Shown here: one piece after another, positions 1 to 7,853 of the stretch
How positions within the stretch are numbered: position 1 is the first letter of the stretch
How the letters are laid out: each line of letters begins with the position of its first letter
The notes under the pieces: model-generated
Told to the model about the DNA's origin: nothing
What the model saw: the letters and a program-made list of their open reading frames with translations, nothing else
Database searches by the model: none
Assembly: GCA_034435035.1 (NCBI GenBank)
Contig: DAOTXW010000039.1
Coordinates: forward strand, 1-33,438
Direction: 5' to 3'
Length of the DNA: 33,438 nt
Origin: JAHEME01 sp034435035
GTDB lineage: Bacteria; Chloroflexota; Anaerolineae; Aggregatilineales; UBA3940
Made by a program: the position numbers and the translations under genes

Positions 1-1649
1 GCCGCCAGGGCCACCAGCATCAGCCCGCTGAGCGCCAGCCGCAGCCCCCGGCGGCGCGGCGGGCGGCTCCCGGCGTGACGTCCCGGCCCGCGGCGCGCCA
101 GGAAGCGAGCGCCGGCCAGCCACAGCCACGTCAGTGCCGTGACGCCGATCCACCAGGCAGCCGTGGCGGGCAGGATGCCCAGCAGCGGCAGCAGCGGCCC
201 CTGGTAGGCGAGCGGCAGCGACAGCGGCGCGAAGAAGCCGACCGGCACGCAGTAGAAGCCGATCTGCATCCCCAGCGCGAACAGCCCCGCCGGGATCAGC
301 AGCCGCCCGGCAGGCAGGCGGCCGCCCGGCTCGCCCAGCGCCAGCCCGGCGACCGCCTCACGCTGCGCCTGCAGGCCCAGCGTCTCGGCGACCAGGTAGG
401 CCGCGCCGGCCATCGGCAGCAGCGCGGCCAGCCCGGTGACGATCAGCACGATCAGGCTGAGGGCGATCGCGCCCGCTGCCAGCCCTGCCCCGCCCCCCTC
501 CAGCGCCGCTCCGGCTGCCGACAGCACCGCGATCGAGGCGAGCAGCCCGCCGGAGCCGACCGCCGCCAGCACGTAGAGCAGCCCGCTGGCAGCGATCGCC
601 AGCAGCGCCCCGGCGATCAGCGGGATGTCCGCGCTCAGGCGGAACAGACGCTCCGGCTCGCGCAGGGCGGCCAGCCGCTCCGCGGGCGGCGGATGCAGCC
701 GCCACGGCCGCGCCGGCAGCGGGACGCGCTCCGCCGGGGCGCGGCTCAGAATGGCCGCCAGCCCATCCTCCGCGCCCCACAGCGCGGCCCGCCAGTCGGC
801 ATAGATTTCGCGGGTGCGCAGGAGCCCGGCGCGGATCAGCGTCAGCAGCGCCAGCAGCGCCGCAGCCTGGCCGATCAGGACGACAAATGCGGGGATGTTG
901 ACGGTAAAGAAGCTCAACCAGTCCGGCGAGGCCCCGCGCAGAGCCTCCAGCAGCCGCCGTCCGAAGGCGCCGATCAGCGCGATCAGCGCATACAGGGCCA
1001 TCGGCGCGAGGGTCAGCACGCCGGCGGCGGTCGTCACGGCCTGCGCGTAATAAACCCGCCCGATGTCCCCGTTGGCGATGTGCGCCAGCTCGTGCAGGAC
1101 GGTGGCGCGGAACAGGGCCGGGGCCTTGCGCAGCAGCAGGGGCATCCGGCCGCCCAGCTTCAGCGCATAGCGCCCGCGGAAGCCGAACGCCTGCCCCTCC
1201 GTGCCAAGCGACCCGGCAGCGACCTCGACGGACGGGGGCGGATCGATGCCGGCCCGGCCGGCCAGATCGGCCACCGCCTGCTCGAAGACCGGATCCCGGC
1301 CAGGCGGCAGCGGCGCCAGCTGCCCGCGCCGCCGGAGGCGCGCCGCGTGCCCCCGGTAGAACATCCAGGCCGCGCCCAGCACCGCGCCCATCACCAGCAG
1401 ACGCAGGCACAGCAGGGCGGTGGTATTGCCCAGCACCCGGCCAGCATCCGCCAGCGTGCGGGCGAAGGAGGCCGCGGGGTCCGGTTCGAAGGTCAGCGAG
1501 GCCGTCTCGCCGGCGGCGGACAGCAGCAGGTTGGTCGTACCGACGGTCGCCATCAGCACCGCCACGATCAGCAGGGCGAAGCGGACGTGCGTCTCCGGCG
1601 GGAACGCGAACGGGTTGAGGCGGTGCGGCGAGCGGTCCACGCGGCTCAC
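1..1649 (-). CDS. M48-family membrane zinc metalloprotease (3' end cut by window edge)
   Basis: The minus-strand frame stays open from a GTG at 1647-1649 to the left edge, so the C-terminus is missing. The GTG overlaps the stop of the upstream gene (GTGA), which argues for translational coupling and fixes the start. The zinc motif HELAH lies at residues 186-190 within HELAHIANGD, and a plausible third ligand is Glu281 in REIYAD, the arrangement known for M48 (HtpX/Ste24-like) peptidases. Hydrophobic segments lie near residues 23-45 and 80-100, flank the region after HELAH, and recur through the C-terminal half, so it is a polytopic membrane enzyme. By family it should cleave membrane or misfolded proteins; the substrate is unknown. 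The family call is firm, the physiological role is not. Confidence 0.85.
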   Translation of the reverse strand, partial: MSRVDRSPHRLNPFAFPPETHVRFALLIVAVLMATVGTTNLLLSAAGETASLTFEPDPAASFARTLADAGRVLGNTTALLCLRLLVMGAVLGAAWMFYRGHAARLRRRGQLAPLPPGRDPVFEQAVADLAGRAGIDPPPSVEVAAGSLGTEGQAFGFRGRYALKLGGRMPLLLRKAPALFRATVLHELAHIANGDIGRVYYAQAVTTAAGVLTLAPMALYALIALIGAFGRRLLEALRGASPDWLSFFTVNIPAFVVLIGQAAALLALLTLIRAGLLRTREIYADWRAALWGAEDGLAAILSRAPAERVPLPARPWRLHPPPAERLAALREPERLFRLSADIPLIAGALLAIAASGLLYVLAAVGSGGLLASIAVLSAAGAALEGGGAGLAAGAIALSLIVLIVTGLAALLPMAGAAYLVAETLGLQAQREAVAGLALGEPGGRLPAGRLLIPAGLFALGMQIGFYCVPVGFFAPLSLPLAYQGPLLPLLGILPATAAWWIGVTALTWLWLAGARFLARRGPGRHAGSRPPRRRGLRLALSGLMLVALA

Positions 1650-2128
1650 TCGCCCAGCGCCAGCCGGCGCAGCAGCGCATCGGCGATGCGCCCGGCCTCG
1701 TCCTGGGCCATGCCGAAGCGCAGCGCCTCGTTCAGCGCGGCCTGCCGGATCTGGCGCAGCTGCTCGCGGTCGAGGGTCGGCGCCGCGGTAGGGGCGGTTC
1801 GGTCGCGGCGCAGCAGGGCACGCAGGCGCTGGCGCACCTGGTCGGACGCCTCATCGCTGACGATGGCGAAGCCGATCTGCATCACCAGCCCCAGTACGAC
1901 GCTGGCGGCGGCGGCCACGGCGGGGGTGGCGGCGATCAGCGCGCCGCCCAGGCCGAAGCCGAGCGCGTCGTCGCCCGCCGGCTGCGTCAGATCGGGCGGG
2001 GCGGGGTTGGCGTGATACTCGTCGGCCAGCTGATCGAACAGGTCCAGCTCTTCCGGGGCGACCTCGCCCACCACTTCGCGGGCGAGGTCATCCAGCAGGG
2101 CGCGGTCGCCCGGCGAATCGCTCCACAT
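1646..2128 (-). CDS. Small one/two-TM protein coupled to the M48 protease
   Basis: This encodes 160 residues. I place the start at the ATG at 2126-2128 because GGAGGAGGTG sits just upstream; the same frame is open further upstream but that part (Arg/Cys-rich) looks non-coding. The N-terminal 55 residues are acidic (DRALLDDLAREVVGEVAPEE), followed by a hydrophobic Ala/Val-rich segment at about residues 58-90 and a basic, Arg-rich helical C-terminus. I recognise no catalytic motif. The stop overlaps the GTG of the M48 gene, so the two products are probably made together; an accessory or regulatory partner of the protease is an inference from this arrangement only. Confidence 0.7.
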   Translation of the reverse strand: MWSDSPGDRALLDDLAREVVGEVAPEELDLFDQLADEYHANPAPPDLTQPAGDDALGFGLGGALIAATPAVAAAASVVLGLVMQIGFAIVSDEASDQVRQRLRALLRRDRTAPTAAPTLDREQLRQIRQAALNEALRFGMAQDEAGRIADALLRRLALGE

Positions 2129-2157
2129 GGTGCCCACCTCCTCCGGCAGATGGGGGT

Positions 2158-2186
2158 AGTGTAGTGATGGGGGGCGGGGGACGCAA
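2158..2186 (-). promoter_or_regulatory. Weak candidate promoter for the M48 operon
   Basis: On the minus strand TTGCGT (2181-2186) and TACACT (2158-2163) are separated by 17 bp and lie about 30-60 bp before the ATG at 2128. Spacing is ideal but the boxes match the sigma-70 consensus only partly. Confidence 0.3.
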
Positions 2187-2187
2187 A

Positions 2188-2208
2188 CGCGGCGGGGAAG
2201 CCGCCGCG
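2188..2208 (-). terminator. Hairpin after the SnoaL-like gene
   Basis: CGCGGCGG and CCGCCGCG form a perfect 8-bp stem with a 5-nt loop, followed on the minus strand by TTTGCGT. It lies 45 nt after the stop of the gene ending at 2253 and before the next minus-strand gene, where an intrinsic terminator would be expected. The T-run is short. Confidence 0.5.
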
Positions 2209-2252
2209 CCTGTTTACTGCCCCGGTTGGCCGGTCGCCCGGCTCCGCCGGCC

Positions 2253-2954
2253 CTAGCCGCCTGACAGGTGTGCCGCCAGCAGATCCTGCGGCACCCGGCC
2301 TGCCACGCCGTCATAGAGGATCCGGCCATCCACCACGATCATCAGCCCATCGTCTCCATCGGTGACGAAGTTGCCATTCCGGGTGATGCGGTACGAGTAG
2401 TAGACGACATCTCCCTCCACCCGGAAGTTCGACGGAGTGATCTGGACGTCCCCGCTGGCCCGCGGATTGTCCACATAGTGGCGGCGGATCGCCTCTTTGC
2501 CCTCCCACGTGCCCAGGTCATCGATCAGCAGCGCATCGTCGGCATAGTAGCTCATCATGGTATCGATGTCGCCGGCGTTGAGCGCCTCGAAGGCGGCCTG
2601 GACAACGGCGGCGGGGTCGGCGGCCGGCGACGCGGTGCCGCTCTGGCGCGGCAGCACCACCACGGCCAGCGCCACCGCCAGCACAGCTATCAGCCCTATC
2701 GCAAAAGCGGGAATCAGACGGGACTTGCTCATCAGGACAGGCTCCTCATCTCGGGTATAGTTCCCCCTCCGCGCCGCAGGACGATGCCGCCCATTGGCGC
2801 CGGGGGTGGGTTGGATCGGGTGAACAGCAGCCGGGATCGACCTGAGCAGCCGGGCATGCAGGCGCTCGGTGAATGCGCTGTCGGGCTCAAACTGGACGGT
2901 GCTGAGCACTTCGTCGAGGTCGCGTCGCGGCATCCGGGGACGGTTCGTCTTCAT
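2253..2954 (-). CDS. Membrane-anchored SnoaL/NTF2-like protein coupled to an ECF sigma factor
   Basis: The 233-residue frame starts at the ATG at 2952-2954, which overlaps the sigma factor stop as ATGA. Residues 1-45 are a short charged region (DLDEVLSTVQFEPDSAFTERLHARLL) resembling the cytoplasmic start of sigma-linked membrane proteins. Residues about 80-100 form one TM helix (IPAFAIGLIAVLAVALAVVV). Residues about 110-225 look like a SnoaL/NTF2 fold: AAFEALNAGDIDTMMSYYADDA, then GKEAIRRHY and later strands. An internal ATG at 2730-2732 (MSKSRLIPAF) has GAGGAG upstream and could be a second start, giving a 159-residue signal-anchored protein. Position after the sigma gene suggests an anti-sigma or output role, but no zinc-binding ZAS motif is visible. 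Confidence 0.7.
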   Translation of the reverse strand: MKTNRPRMPRRDLDEVLSTVQFEPDSAFTERLHARLLRSIPAAVHPIQPTPGANGRHRPAARRGNYTRDEEPVLMSKSRLIPAFAIGLIAVLAVALAVVVLPRQSGTASPAADPAAVVQAAFEALNAGDIDTMMSYYADDALLIDDLGTWEGKEAIRRHYVDNPRASGDVQITPSNFRVEGDVVYYSYRITRNGNFVTDGDDGLMIVVDGRILYDGVAGRVPQDLLAAHLSGG

Positions 2955-3490
2955 GCTTCCACCTCCACCGCTGTCGTCATGGCACGACGCAGAGTCTTCA
3001 GCCCACGGTGCAGCAGCACGCCAACGTGGTTGGGCGTGATGTCCATCACAGCGGCGATTTCATGGTTGGACAGCTCCGCGCCGTAGCGCAGCGCAATGGC
3101 TTCCTGCTCATCGTCGGTGAGCAGCGGCATCAACCGCAGCGCCTCCCGGAACATGAGGGTGAGCTCCGCCGCCTCCTCCGGCGATTTGCCGGGCGCCCGC
3201 AGGTCGGGCAGCGCCTCCAACGACGCCGGCTCCGCGCTCCTGGCCAGCTCCCGGAAGTGCAGCCGCACCACGTTGCGTGCGATGCTGAACATCCAGCCGT
3301 TGAAATCGCCCCGCCGCGGATCGTAGCGGTGCAGGCTGTGCAGCGCCTGCTCGCAGGCTCGCGCGGTCAGGTCCTCGGCGGCCGCCCGATCGCGCACACG
3401 GTAGCTCACATAGCGGAACACCCGCGGCATCTCGAGCGCGTACCACGTTTCGAAGCGGTTCAGGCAGCCTGCGTCAGGGTCATCCATCAA
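2951..3490 (-). CDS. ECF-type RNA polymerase sigma factor
   Basis: The protein has about 179 residues, typical for ECF sigma factors. Region 2 covers about residues 12-80 (RVFRYVSYRVRDRAAAEDLTARACEQA, then FNGWMFSIARNVV), and region 4 about 112-168 with the helix-turn-helix LSNHEIAAVMDITPNHVGVLLHRGLKTLRR. The frame begins with TTG (3488-3490) directly followed by ATG (3485-3487); GGGGAGA lies upstream, and the ATG is the more likely start. It directs RNA polymerase to a small regulon. The downstream membrane gene overlaps its stop codon and may regulate it. Confidence 0.88.
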   Translation of the reverse strand: MMDDPDAGCLNRFETWYALEMPRVFRYVSYRVRDRAAAEDLTARACEQALHSLHRYDPRRGDFNGWMFSIARNVVRLHFRELARSAEPASLEALPDLRAPGKSPEEAAELTLMFREALRLMPLLTDDEQEAIALRYGAELSNHEIAAVMDITPNHVGVLLHRGLKTLRRAMTTAVEVEA

Positions 3491-3705
3491 CGTTCATCTG
3501 TCTCCCCTCAACTGCTGTTCACTGAATAATCTTTGCCGGAACCGGACTTTCATTACAGAATTGGTCGAAATTGCCCATCCGGATGCGCGGAGCAGCCGGC
3601 CAGAGAACATCCTGACCGGCTGCCCCGCGAGCCTGTGCGATCAGTTAAGGGCAGGACGGTGAATGGGTGGCGAGATGATCCCAGGCGGGCCGGCGCCCCA
3701 CCCCC

Positions 3706-4845
3706 TCACGGCGCCCGGCAGGCGCACGCCCCGGCGTCCCACGTCCCCCCGCCGGCGATGCACGCGCGTTCCGCGTCGGTGGAGCAGTCGGGCCGGCCGC
3801 CGCTCCCGCCGCCGGGGTCATCCCCGCCGCAGTCGCCGCCGCAGGCGCAGGCATCCCAGCAGATGCCCGCCGCGCAGGTCAGCCCCGCCGCGCACTGCGT
3901 CGCGTCCGCGCAGGGATTCCCGCACCCCCCGGCGTTCGCGCCGCAGTCCCGGCAGCCCAGGCCTTCGCCCGGTTCGCAGACGCCGTTGTCGGCGCAGGAG
4001 CAGTCGGAAGGGCACAGGTCGCTGTTCTCGCAGGCCGCCTCGCAGACCCCGTCCCCGCAGGCCGTCTGCGGATCGCAGGCCGCCGGCTGGCCGCCCGGCC
4101 CGGCGCTCCCGCTGGCCGCGGTGGCGGTCGGTATTTCGGTCGCCGCGGTGGCCGCTGCGGCAGGCTGGCGACCGGGAGGCGTCGCGGTGGCGGTCGGCGC
4201 CGGCGGCGCGATCAGCGTTGGGCCGACGGTCAGCGCCGCCAGCAGGCAGATCGCGATCAGCAGGCCCGCGCCGATCACCAGCGCCGGCTTCAGGCTCCCC
4301 GGCGCAGGCTGCGTCACGGGCGGGCTGCACAGCCCGTCCGAGACGTAATCCAGCACTGCCACAAAGTGCTGCAGCGGCCCGGGCTGGTCAAGCGGCGCCA
4401 GCGCCTTCAGAATCAGCGCCAGGTGCTGCGCCTTTGCGGTCTCGCCGGACGCCTCGGCCTGCTGATACGCAGCCTTCAGCGGGCCGAGGATGGTCGCCTC
4501 GTACTGGTCGTCGATCTGGCCCGGCGGCACGGTCCCCTGGCTGATCCCGTCCAGCAGCGCGCTGACGCTGGCGCACAGCCAGGGCGGCGTGTGCGCCGAC
4601 GGCGGCAGCGGCGGCAGCGGCGGCAGCGGCGGGGTCTTGGCCCCGCTGCCCGGAGCATCCTCGCCTATCGAAAGCCCCTGCGACAGCTGGCTAACGGCCT
4701 GGGATTTCCCCTCCATGATGTCCTTCAGCTTCTGGAGGGTCTTTTTCCACAGCGCCTTCATTTGCTCGTAGGATGATGGCCCATCGCCGCCGGCCCCGAC
4801 CGGCTCCGATCCCTTCCCCTGTCGCTTCGGCCTGGCTCTCGGCAT
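3706..4845 (-). CDS. One-TM protein with Pro-rich linker and Cys-rich outer domain
   Basis: This encodes 379 residues; the ATG at 4843-4845 has GGGGGAG 8 nt upstream. The order is: basic N-terminus; Gln/Lys helical region (25-60); a (PPL)n run at 72-82; a helical cytoplasmic region (about 85-178); one TM helix at about 187-211; a Thr/Ala/Pro-rich spacer (212-252); and a Cys-rich C-terminus (257-379). The last part contains CGDGVCEAACENSDLCPSDC followed by NGVCEPGEG and CRDCG, the Cys spacing seen in secreted multi-disulphide domains of environmental bacteria. I infer a surface-exposed Cys-rich head facing outward. I recognise no enzyme and cannot assign a function. Confidence 0.72.
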   Translation of the reverse strand: MPRARPKRQGKGSEPVGAGGDGPSSYEQMKALWKKTLQKLKDIMEGKSQAVSQLSQGLSIGEDAPGSGAKTPPLPPLPPLPPSAHTPPWLCASVSALLDGISQGTVPPGQIDDQYEATILGPLKAAYQQAEASGETAKAQHLALILKALAPLDQPGPLQHFVAVLDYVSDGLCSPPVTQPAPGSLKPALVIGAGLLIAICLLAALTVGPTLIAPPAPTATATPPGRQPAAAATAATEIPTATAASGSAGPGGQPAACDPQTACGDGVCEAACENSDLCPSDCSCADNGVCEPGEGLGCRDCGANAGGCGNPCADATQCAAGLTCAAGICWDACACGGDCGGDDPGGGSGGRPDCSTDAERACIAGGGTWDAGACACRAP

Positions 4846-4878
4846 CGCGCACGCTCCCCCCCACCGGGATGTGGCGCC

Positions 4879-4887
4879 ATTGTAGCA
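4879..4887 (-). promoter_or_regulatory. Candidate extended -10 promoter of the Cys-rich protein gene
   Basis: The minus strand reads TGCTACAAT, an extended -10 box, about 34 nt before the ATG at 4845. No good -35 box is seen, which is common for extended -10 promoters. Confidence 0.4.
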
Positions 4888-4927
4888 CAGCGTGCAGCCG
4901 GGCGCGCCGGCTGCGCGGCAGGGGCGA

Positions 4928-5455
4928 TCAGCCCATGCGGTAGGTGATCTGCACCAGCCCGCCGGGGTATGTCTGCGCGCCGATCAGCTCCAGGTCGGCG
5001 GGCGGGATGCCGGACCGGAACAGCGGGATGCCCGCGCCCAGCAGCACCGGGACGACCGAGAGGATCAGCCGGTCAACCAGCCGCGCCCGCAGGAACGACT
5101 CGACCAGCCCCGCGCCGCCCACCAGCCAGATATCCCGCGCCGACCGCGCCCGGACTTCGGCCACCACCGCCGCCGGGTCGCGGGCTTCGACCTGCACGGC
5201 GCCGCCCGCCGGCTGCGGGACCTCCCTCCGCGAAAAGACGATCACCTCCACGCCGGCATAAGGCCACTCCCCGAAGCCGAGCACCTGCCGGTAGGTGGCC
5301 GCTCCCAGGATCACCGTGCCGATGCCGGCATAGAAGGCGGCATAGCCGTAGTCCTCGCCCGCCCCCTCGAAGCGCGACAGCCAGCTCACGCCGCCGTCCG
5401 GCGCGGCGATGCAGCCATCCAGCGAGCAGGCGATGTACAGGACGACCTCGGACAC
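4928..5455 (-). CDS. DHFR / RibD C-terminal-domain family reductase
   Basis: The 175-residue protein starts with GTG (5453-5455), 10 nt after the stop of the radical SAM gene. It has the pattern of the short DHFR-like RibD_C family (YyaP/YwjB type): VVLYIACSLDGCIAAPDGGVSWL at the N-terminus, GAATYRQVLGFGEWPY, VIVFSRREV, DIWLVGGAGLVESFLRARLVDRLILSVVPVLLGAGIPLF. The conserved glycines of the NADPH-binding fold are present. By family it is an NAD(P)H-dependent reductase, but members of this subgroup rarely act as true dihydrofolate reductase. As the third gene of the fadR-like operon it may act on the same pathway as the radical SAM enzyme. Confidence 0.83.
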   Translation of the reverse strand: MSEVVLYIACSLDGCIAAPDGGVSWLSRFEGAGEDYGYAAFYAGIGTVILGAATYRQVLGFGEWPYAGVEVIVFSRREVPQPAGGAVQVEARDPAAVVAEVRARSARDIWLVGGAGLVESFLRARLVDRLILSVVPVLLGAGIPLFRSGIPPADLELIGAQTYPGGLVQITYRMG

Positions 5456-5465
5456 CAGGCGGCCC

Positions 5466-7061
5466 CTACGCGCTGCCGGAGTTATGCTGGCGCGGTATGG
5501 CGTTCAGCGAGCGCAGCCACGCGAAGTAGCGGCGGTTCTGCGGCTGGCGCAGCCCGGCGCGGGTGTGCCGGTACGCATAGCGGCGGAACAGCGGGATCAC
5601 CAGCGCCTCGCGCAGGCGCCGCCAGCTGGCGCGGTCCAGCGCCGACTGGAGCACCTCGGGGATCTGCGGCCAGCGGCGCGGCATGAACGAGAGCAGCGCC
5701 ACCTTCGGCAGCGTGATCTGCACCCGGCGCTCGCGCAGCAGCAGGCGCAGCAGGAAGGGCAGCTCGCGGGCCAGGTTGCCCAGCAGCATCCCCCAGGCCC
5801 GGCGCGGCGCGTAGAAGCGCAGCATCCCGCGCATGGTCTCCACCTGCAGCTCGTAGGGCGTCAGGTGGCGCGGCTGGATCAGCACATGATGCCCATCGTA
5901 CAGCGACCAGTCCTCGGAAAGCAGGCGGCCCTCCGCCTTCATCCGTTCGTAGAAGTCGGTGCCCGGCAGCGGCGTGATGGTCAGGAACTGCACGGTGTCG
6001 ATCCCGTGCTCGATGGCGAAATCGACCGTGGCGCGGATCGTCTCGCGGGTGTCGGCGTCGCAGCCCAGCACAAACATCCCGTGAATCGGGATGCGGTAGG
6101 CGTGGAAGGCCCGGATACTCTCTGCGATCTGGTCCACGCTCTGGTGCTTGCGGTACTCCCTGAGCGCCTCCGGGTTGACCGACTCGAAGCCGATGTAGAC
6201 CCAGTAGCAGTGCGTCGCCGCCATCAGCTCCAGCAGCTCAGTGTCCCACGCGCCGCTCTGGTTGTGCAGCAGCACGGCCTCGGCCCGCATCTGCGCCGAC
6301 CAGGTGATGTCGATGCCGCGTTCCAGCATCCCGCGCAGGATGGCTTTGGTGCGCCGCTTGTCCACCACGAAGTTATCATCGTAGAAGAAGACCTCCGAGC
6401 CTGCCGGGAGCGCGGCCAGCTGGTCGAGCACGTCCTCCACCGGGCGGAAACGCACCCGCCGCCCGAACATCTTGATCACCGAGCAGAAGTCGCAGTCATA
6501 CGGGCAGCCCCACTGCGTCATCACCGGCACAGTGAACATGCGCTCGCGTCCGTCGATCAGGCTCAGGTCGGGGATGGGCAAAGCGCCGAAAGTCGCGTTG
6601 TCGCAGGGCGGGCGGTCCGGGTTGTGGATCGGGCCAGCCAGCCCGTGATACGACAGCCCGGCGATCTGCGAGACATCGCCGCCGGCCTCCAGGGCGCGCA
6701 CCAGCTCCAGCATGGTGGCGTGCCCCTCCCCACGCACGACATAGTCGGCGTGATACAGCGCCTCGTCGGGCAGGAAGGTGACGTGCGCCCCGCCAAAGAC
6801 GACCGTCCTGCCCGCTTCGCGCAGGCGGTCGGCCATTGCGTAGGCCGGCGGCGTGGTGGCGGTGGTGGTCGAAAAGCCGATCAGGTCGGCCTGCAGCAGG
6901 TCGTCCCAGTCCACCGGGGCCAGCGTCTCGACGGTGATCCGCACGTCGTGACCCGCCCGGGCCAGGATGGCCCCGATCTGCGGCAGGCCCAGCCGCGGCA
7001 GGCGGGAATGATCGTACACGTTGTGGCTGGTTGCCCGGGTTTCCACCAATCGAATGCGCAT
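5466..7061 (-). CDS. B12-binding-domain radical SAM protein
   Basis: The protein has 531 residues. The N-terminal 140 residues form a cobalamin-binding-like Rossmann domain (GLPQIGAILARAGHDV, LIGFSTTTATT, VVFGGAHVTFLPDEAL, VVRGEGHATM). The radical SAM core follows, with the 4Fe-4S cysteines C186, C190 and C193 in GCPYDCDFC, then VFFYDDNFVVDKRRT, WVYIGFESVNPEALREYRKHQ and GMFVLGCDADTRETI. The C-terminal 130 residues are basic and helical (RRAWGMLLGNLARELPFLLRLLL). ATG at 7059-7061 has GGAGAG upstream, 12 nt after the regulator's stop. The architecture is that of BchE/HpnJ-like class B enzymes that methylate or rearrange unactivated carbons; the substrate cannot be told. The classic DxHxxG B12 motif is not evident. 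Confidence 0.88.
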   Translation of the reverse strand: MRIRLVETRATSHNVYDHSRLPRLGLPQIGAILARAGHDVRITVETLAPVDWDDLLQADLIGFSTTTATTPPAYAMADRLREAGRTVVFGGAHVTFLPDEALYHADYVVRGEGHATMLELVRALEAGGDVSQIAGLSYHGLAGPIHNPDRPPCDNATFGALPIPDLSLIDGRERMFTVPVMTQWGCPYDCDFCSVIKMFGRRVRFRPVEDVLDQLAALPAGSEVFFYDDNFVVDKRRTKAILRGMLERGIDITWSAQMRAEAVLLHNQSGAWDTELLELMAATHCYWVYIGFESVNPEALREYRKHQSVDQIAESIRAFHAYRIPIHGMFVLGCDADTRETIRATVDFAIEHGIDTVQFLTITPLPGTDFYERMKAEGRLLSEDWSLYDGHHVLIQPRHLTPYELQVETMRGMLRFYAPRRAWGMLLGNLARELPFLLRLLLRERRVQITLPKVALLSFMPRRWPQIPEVLQSALDRASWRRLREALVIPLFRRYAYRHTRAGLRQPQNRRYFAWLRSLNAIPRQHNSGSA

Positions 7062-7073
7062 CGTGTCTCTCCT

Positions 7074-7820
7074 TTAACTCTCTGCGTACAGGGCGTCCCA
7101 GGTATCGCTGTCCTGCAGGCCGGTGGCCAGCAGCGGCCACTCCTGGCGCGCCAGGTCCAGATACGCGCTCAGCGCGCGGCCTGCGGTGTGCGGCTCGCGC
7201 CGGGCGATCGCGCCCCGCAGCGTGGCCCACAGATCGCGGGCGCGGGCGCGTCGGTCTGCGTTCTCGTAGTACAGTTCGGCCAGCGGGCGGTAGAAATCGG
7301 CGAAGCTGTTGAGGATCAGCCCGTAGACGCCGTTGCCGCCGGCGTCGATCAGCGTCCGGTGCAGCCGCCACATCGCGCGGGCGTAGGGTTCGCTGCGGTC
7401 ATCCAGCCCGGCGAAGCCTTCCAGCAGCAGGGCGATCGTCCGCGGCTCGCGCTGGATGGCACGGGCGGTGTAAGCCGGAGCCAGCAGGCTCCACATCTCC
7501 AGCAGATCAGGCAGGATGCCGGCCAGCAGCGCCGGGTTGACGCTGAGCAGACCCGGCAGCAGGCTCAGGCTGCCTTCGCGCAGATAGTCGCGCACACGGG
7601 TCGCCCGGCCATGCTGGATATCCAGCCAGCCCTCGCCGCTGAGCCGCTTGAATGCCTCGCGCAGCGCAGGCCGGGCGACGCCCAGATCCTTACACAGCTG
7701 ACGCTCGCCGGGCAGCTCGGAGCCGGACGGGTAAACGCCGCCGAGGATGCCTTCAATGAGCAGCCGGGCAGCGCGGTCGGGCGCTTTCTCGCGGGCGGGG
7801 GGCGGTTCCTTGCCGGACAT
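7074..7820 (-). CDS. FadR-subfamily GntR transcriptional regulator
   Basis: This 248-residue protein has an N-terminal winged helix (about residues 15-80: AARLLIEGILGGVYPSGSELPGERQLCKDLGVARPALREAFKRLSGEGWL), the GntR signature, and an all-helical C-terminal domain (about 95-230) of FCD/FadR type, expected to bind a small effector. The ATG at 7818-7820 follows GAGGA. It is the first gene of an operon with the radical SAM and DHFR-like genes. Two matches to CTGGT-N3-ACCAG (fitting the FadR-family half-sites TnGT/ACnA) sit in and just after its own promoter, which strongly suggests autorepression relieved by a ligand. The ligand cannot be deduced; an acyl-CoA is only one option. Confidence 0.88.
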   Translation of the reverse strand: MSGKEPPPAREKAPDRAARLLIEGILGGVYPSGSELPGERQLCKDLGVARPALREAFKRLSGEGWLDIQHGRATRVRDYLREGSLSLLPGLLSVNPALLAGILPDLLEMWSLLAPAYTARAIQREPRTIALLLEGFAGLDDRSEPYARAMWRLHRTLIDAGGNGVYGLILNSFADFYRPLAELYYENADRRARARDLWATLRGAIARREPHTAGRALSAYLDLARQEWPLLATGLQDSDTWDALYAES

Positions 7821-7827
7821 CGATCCT

Positions 7828-7840
7828 CTGGTATGACCAG
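7828..7840. promoter_or_regulatory. Operator 1, FadR-type palindrome CTGGTATGACCAG
   Basis: This perfect CTGGT-N3-ACCAG inverted repeat lies between the predicted transcription start (about 7847) and the ATG of the GntR gene. Its centre is 35 bp from operator 2, so the two dimers could bind about three helical turns apart. Confidence 0.75.
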
Positions 7841-7853
7841 TTACTTGCAGGAC

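Noticed and set aside
358..1680. 440-residue minus-strand ORF
   Set aside because: It is a frame-shifted shadow of the M48 gene with Arg/Ala/Gly-rich nonsense sequence.
75..2015. 646-residue plus-strand ORF opposite the M48 operon
   Set aside because: Gln/Arg/Ala-rich composition with no domain; the minus strand carries HELAH, TM helices and a GTGA overlap.
2129..2329. N-terminal extension of the M48-linked small protein
   Set aside because: It would cover a terminator hairpin and possible promoter, and the strong SD supports the ATG at 2128.
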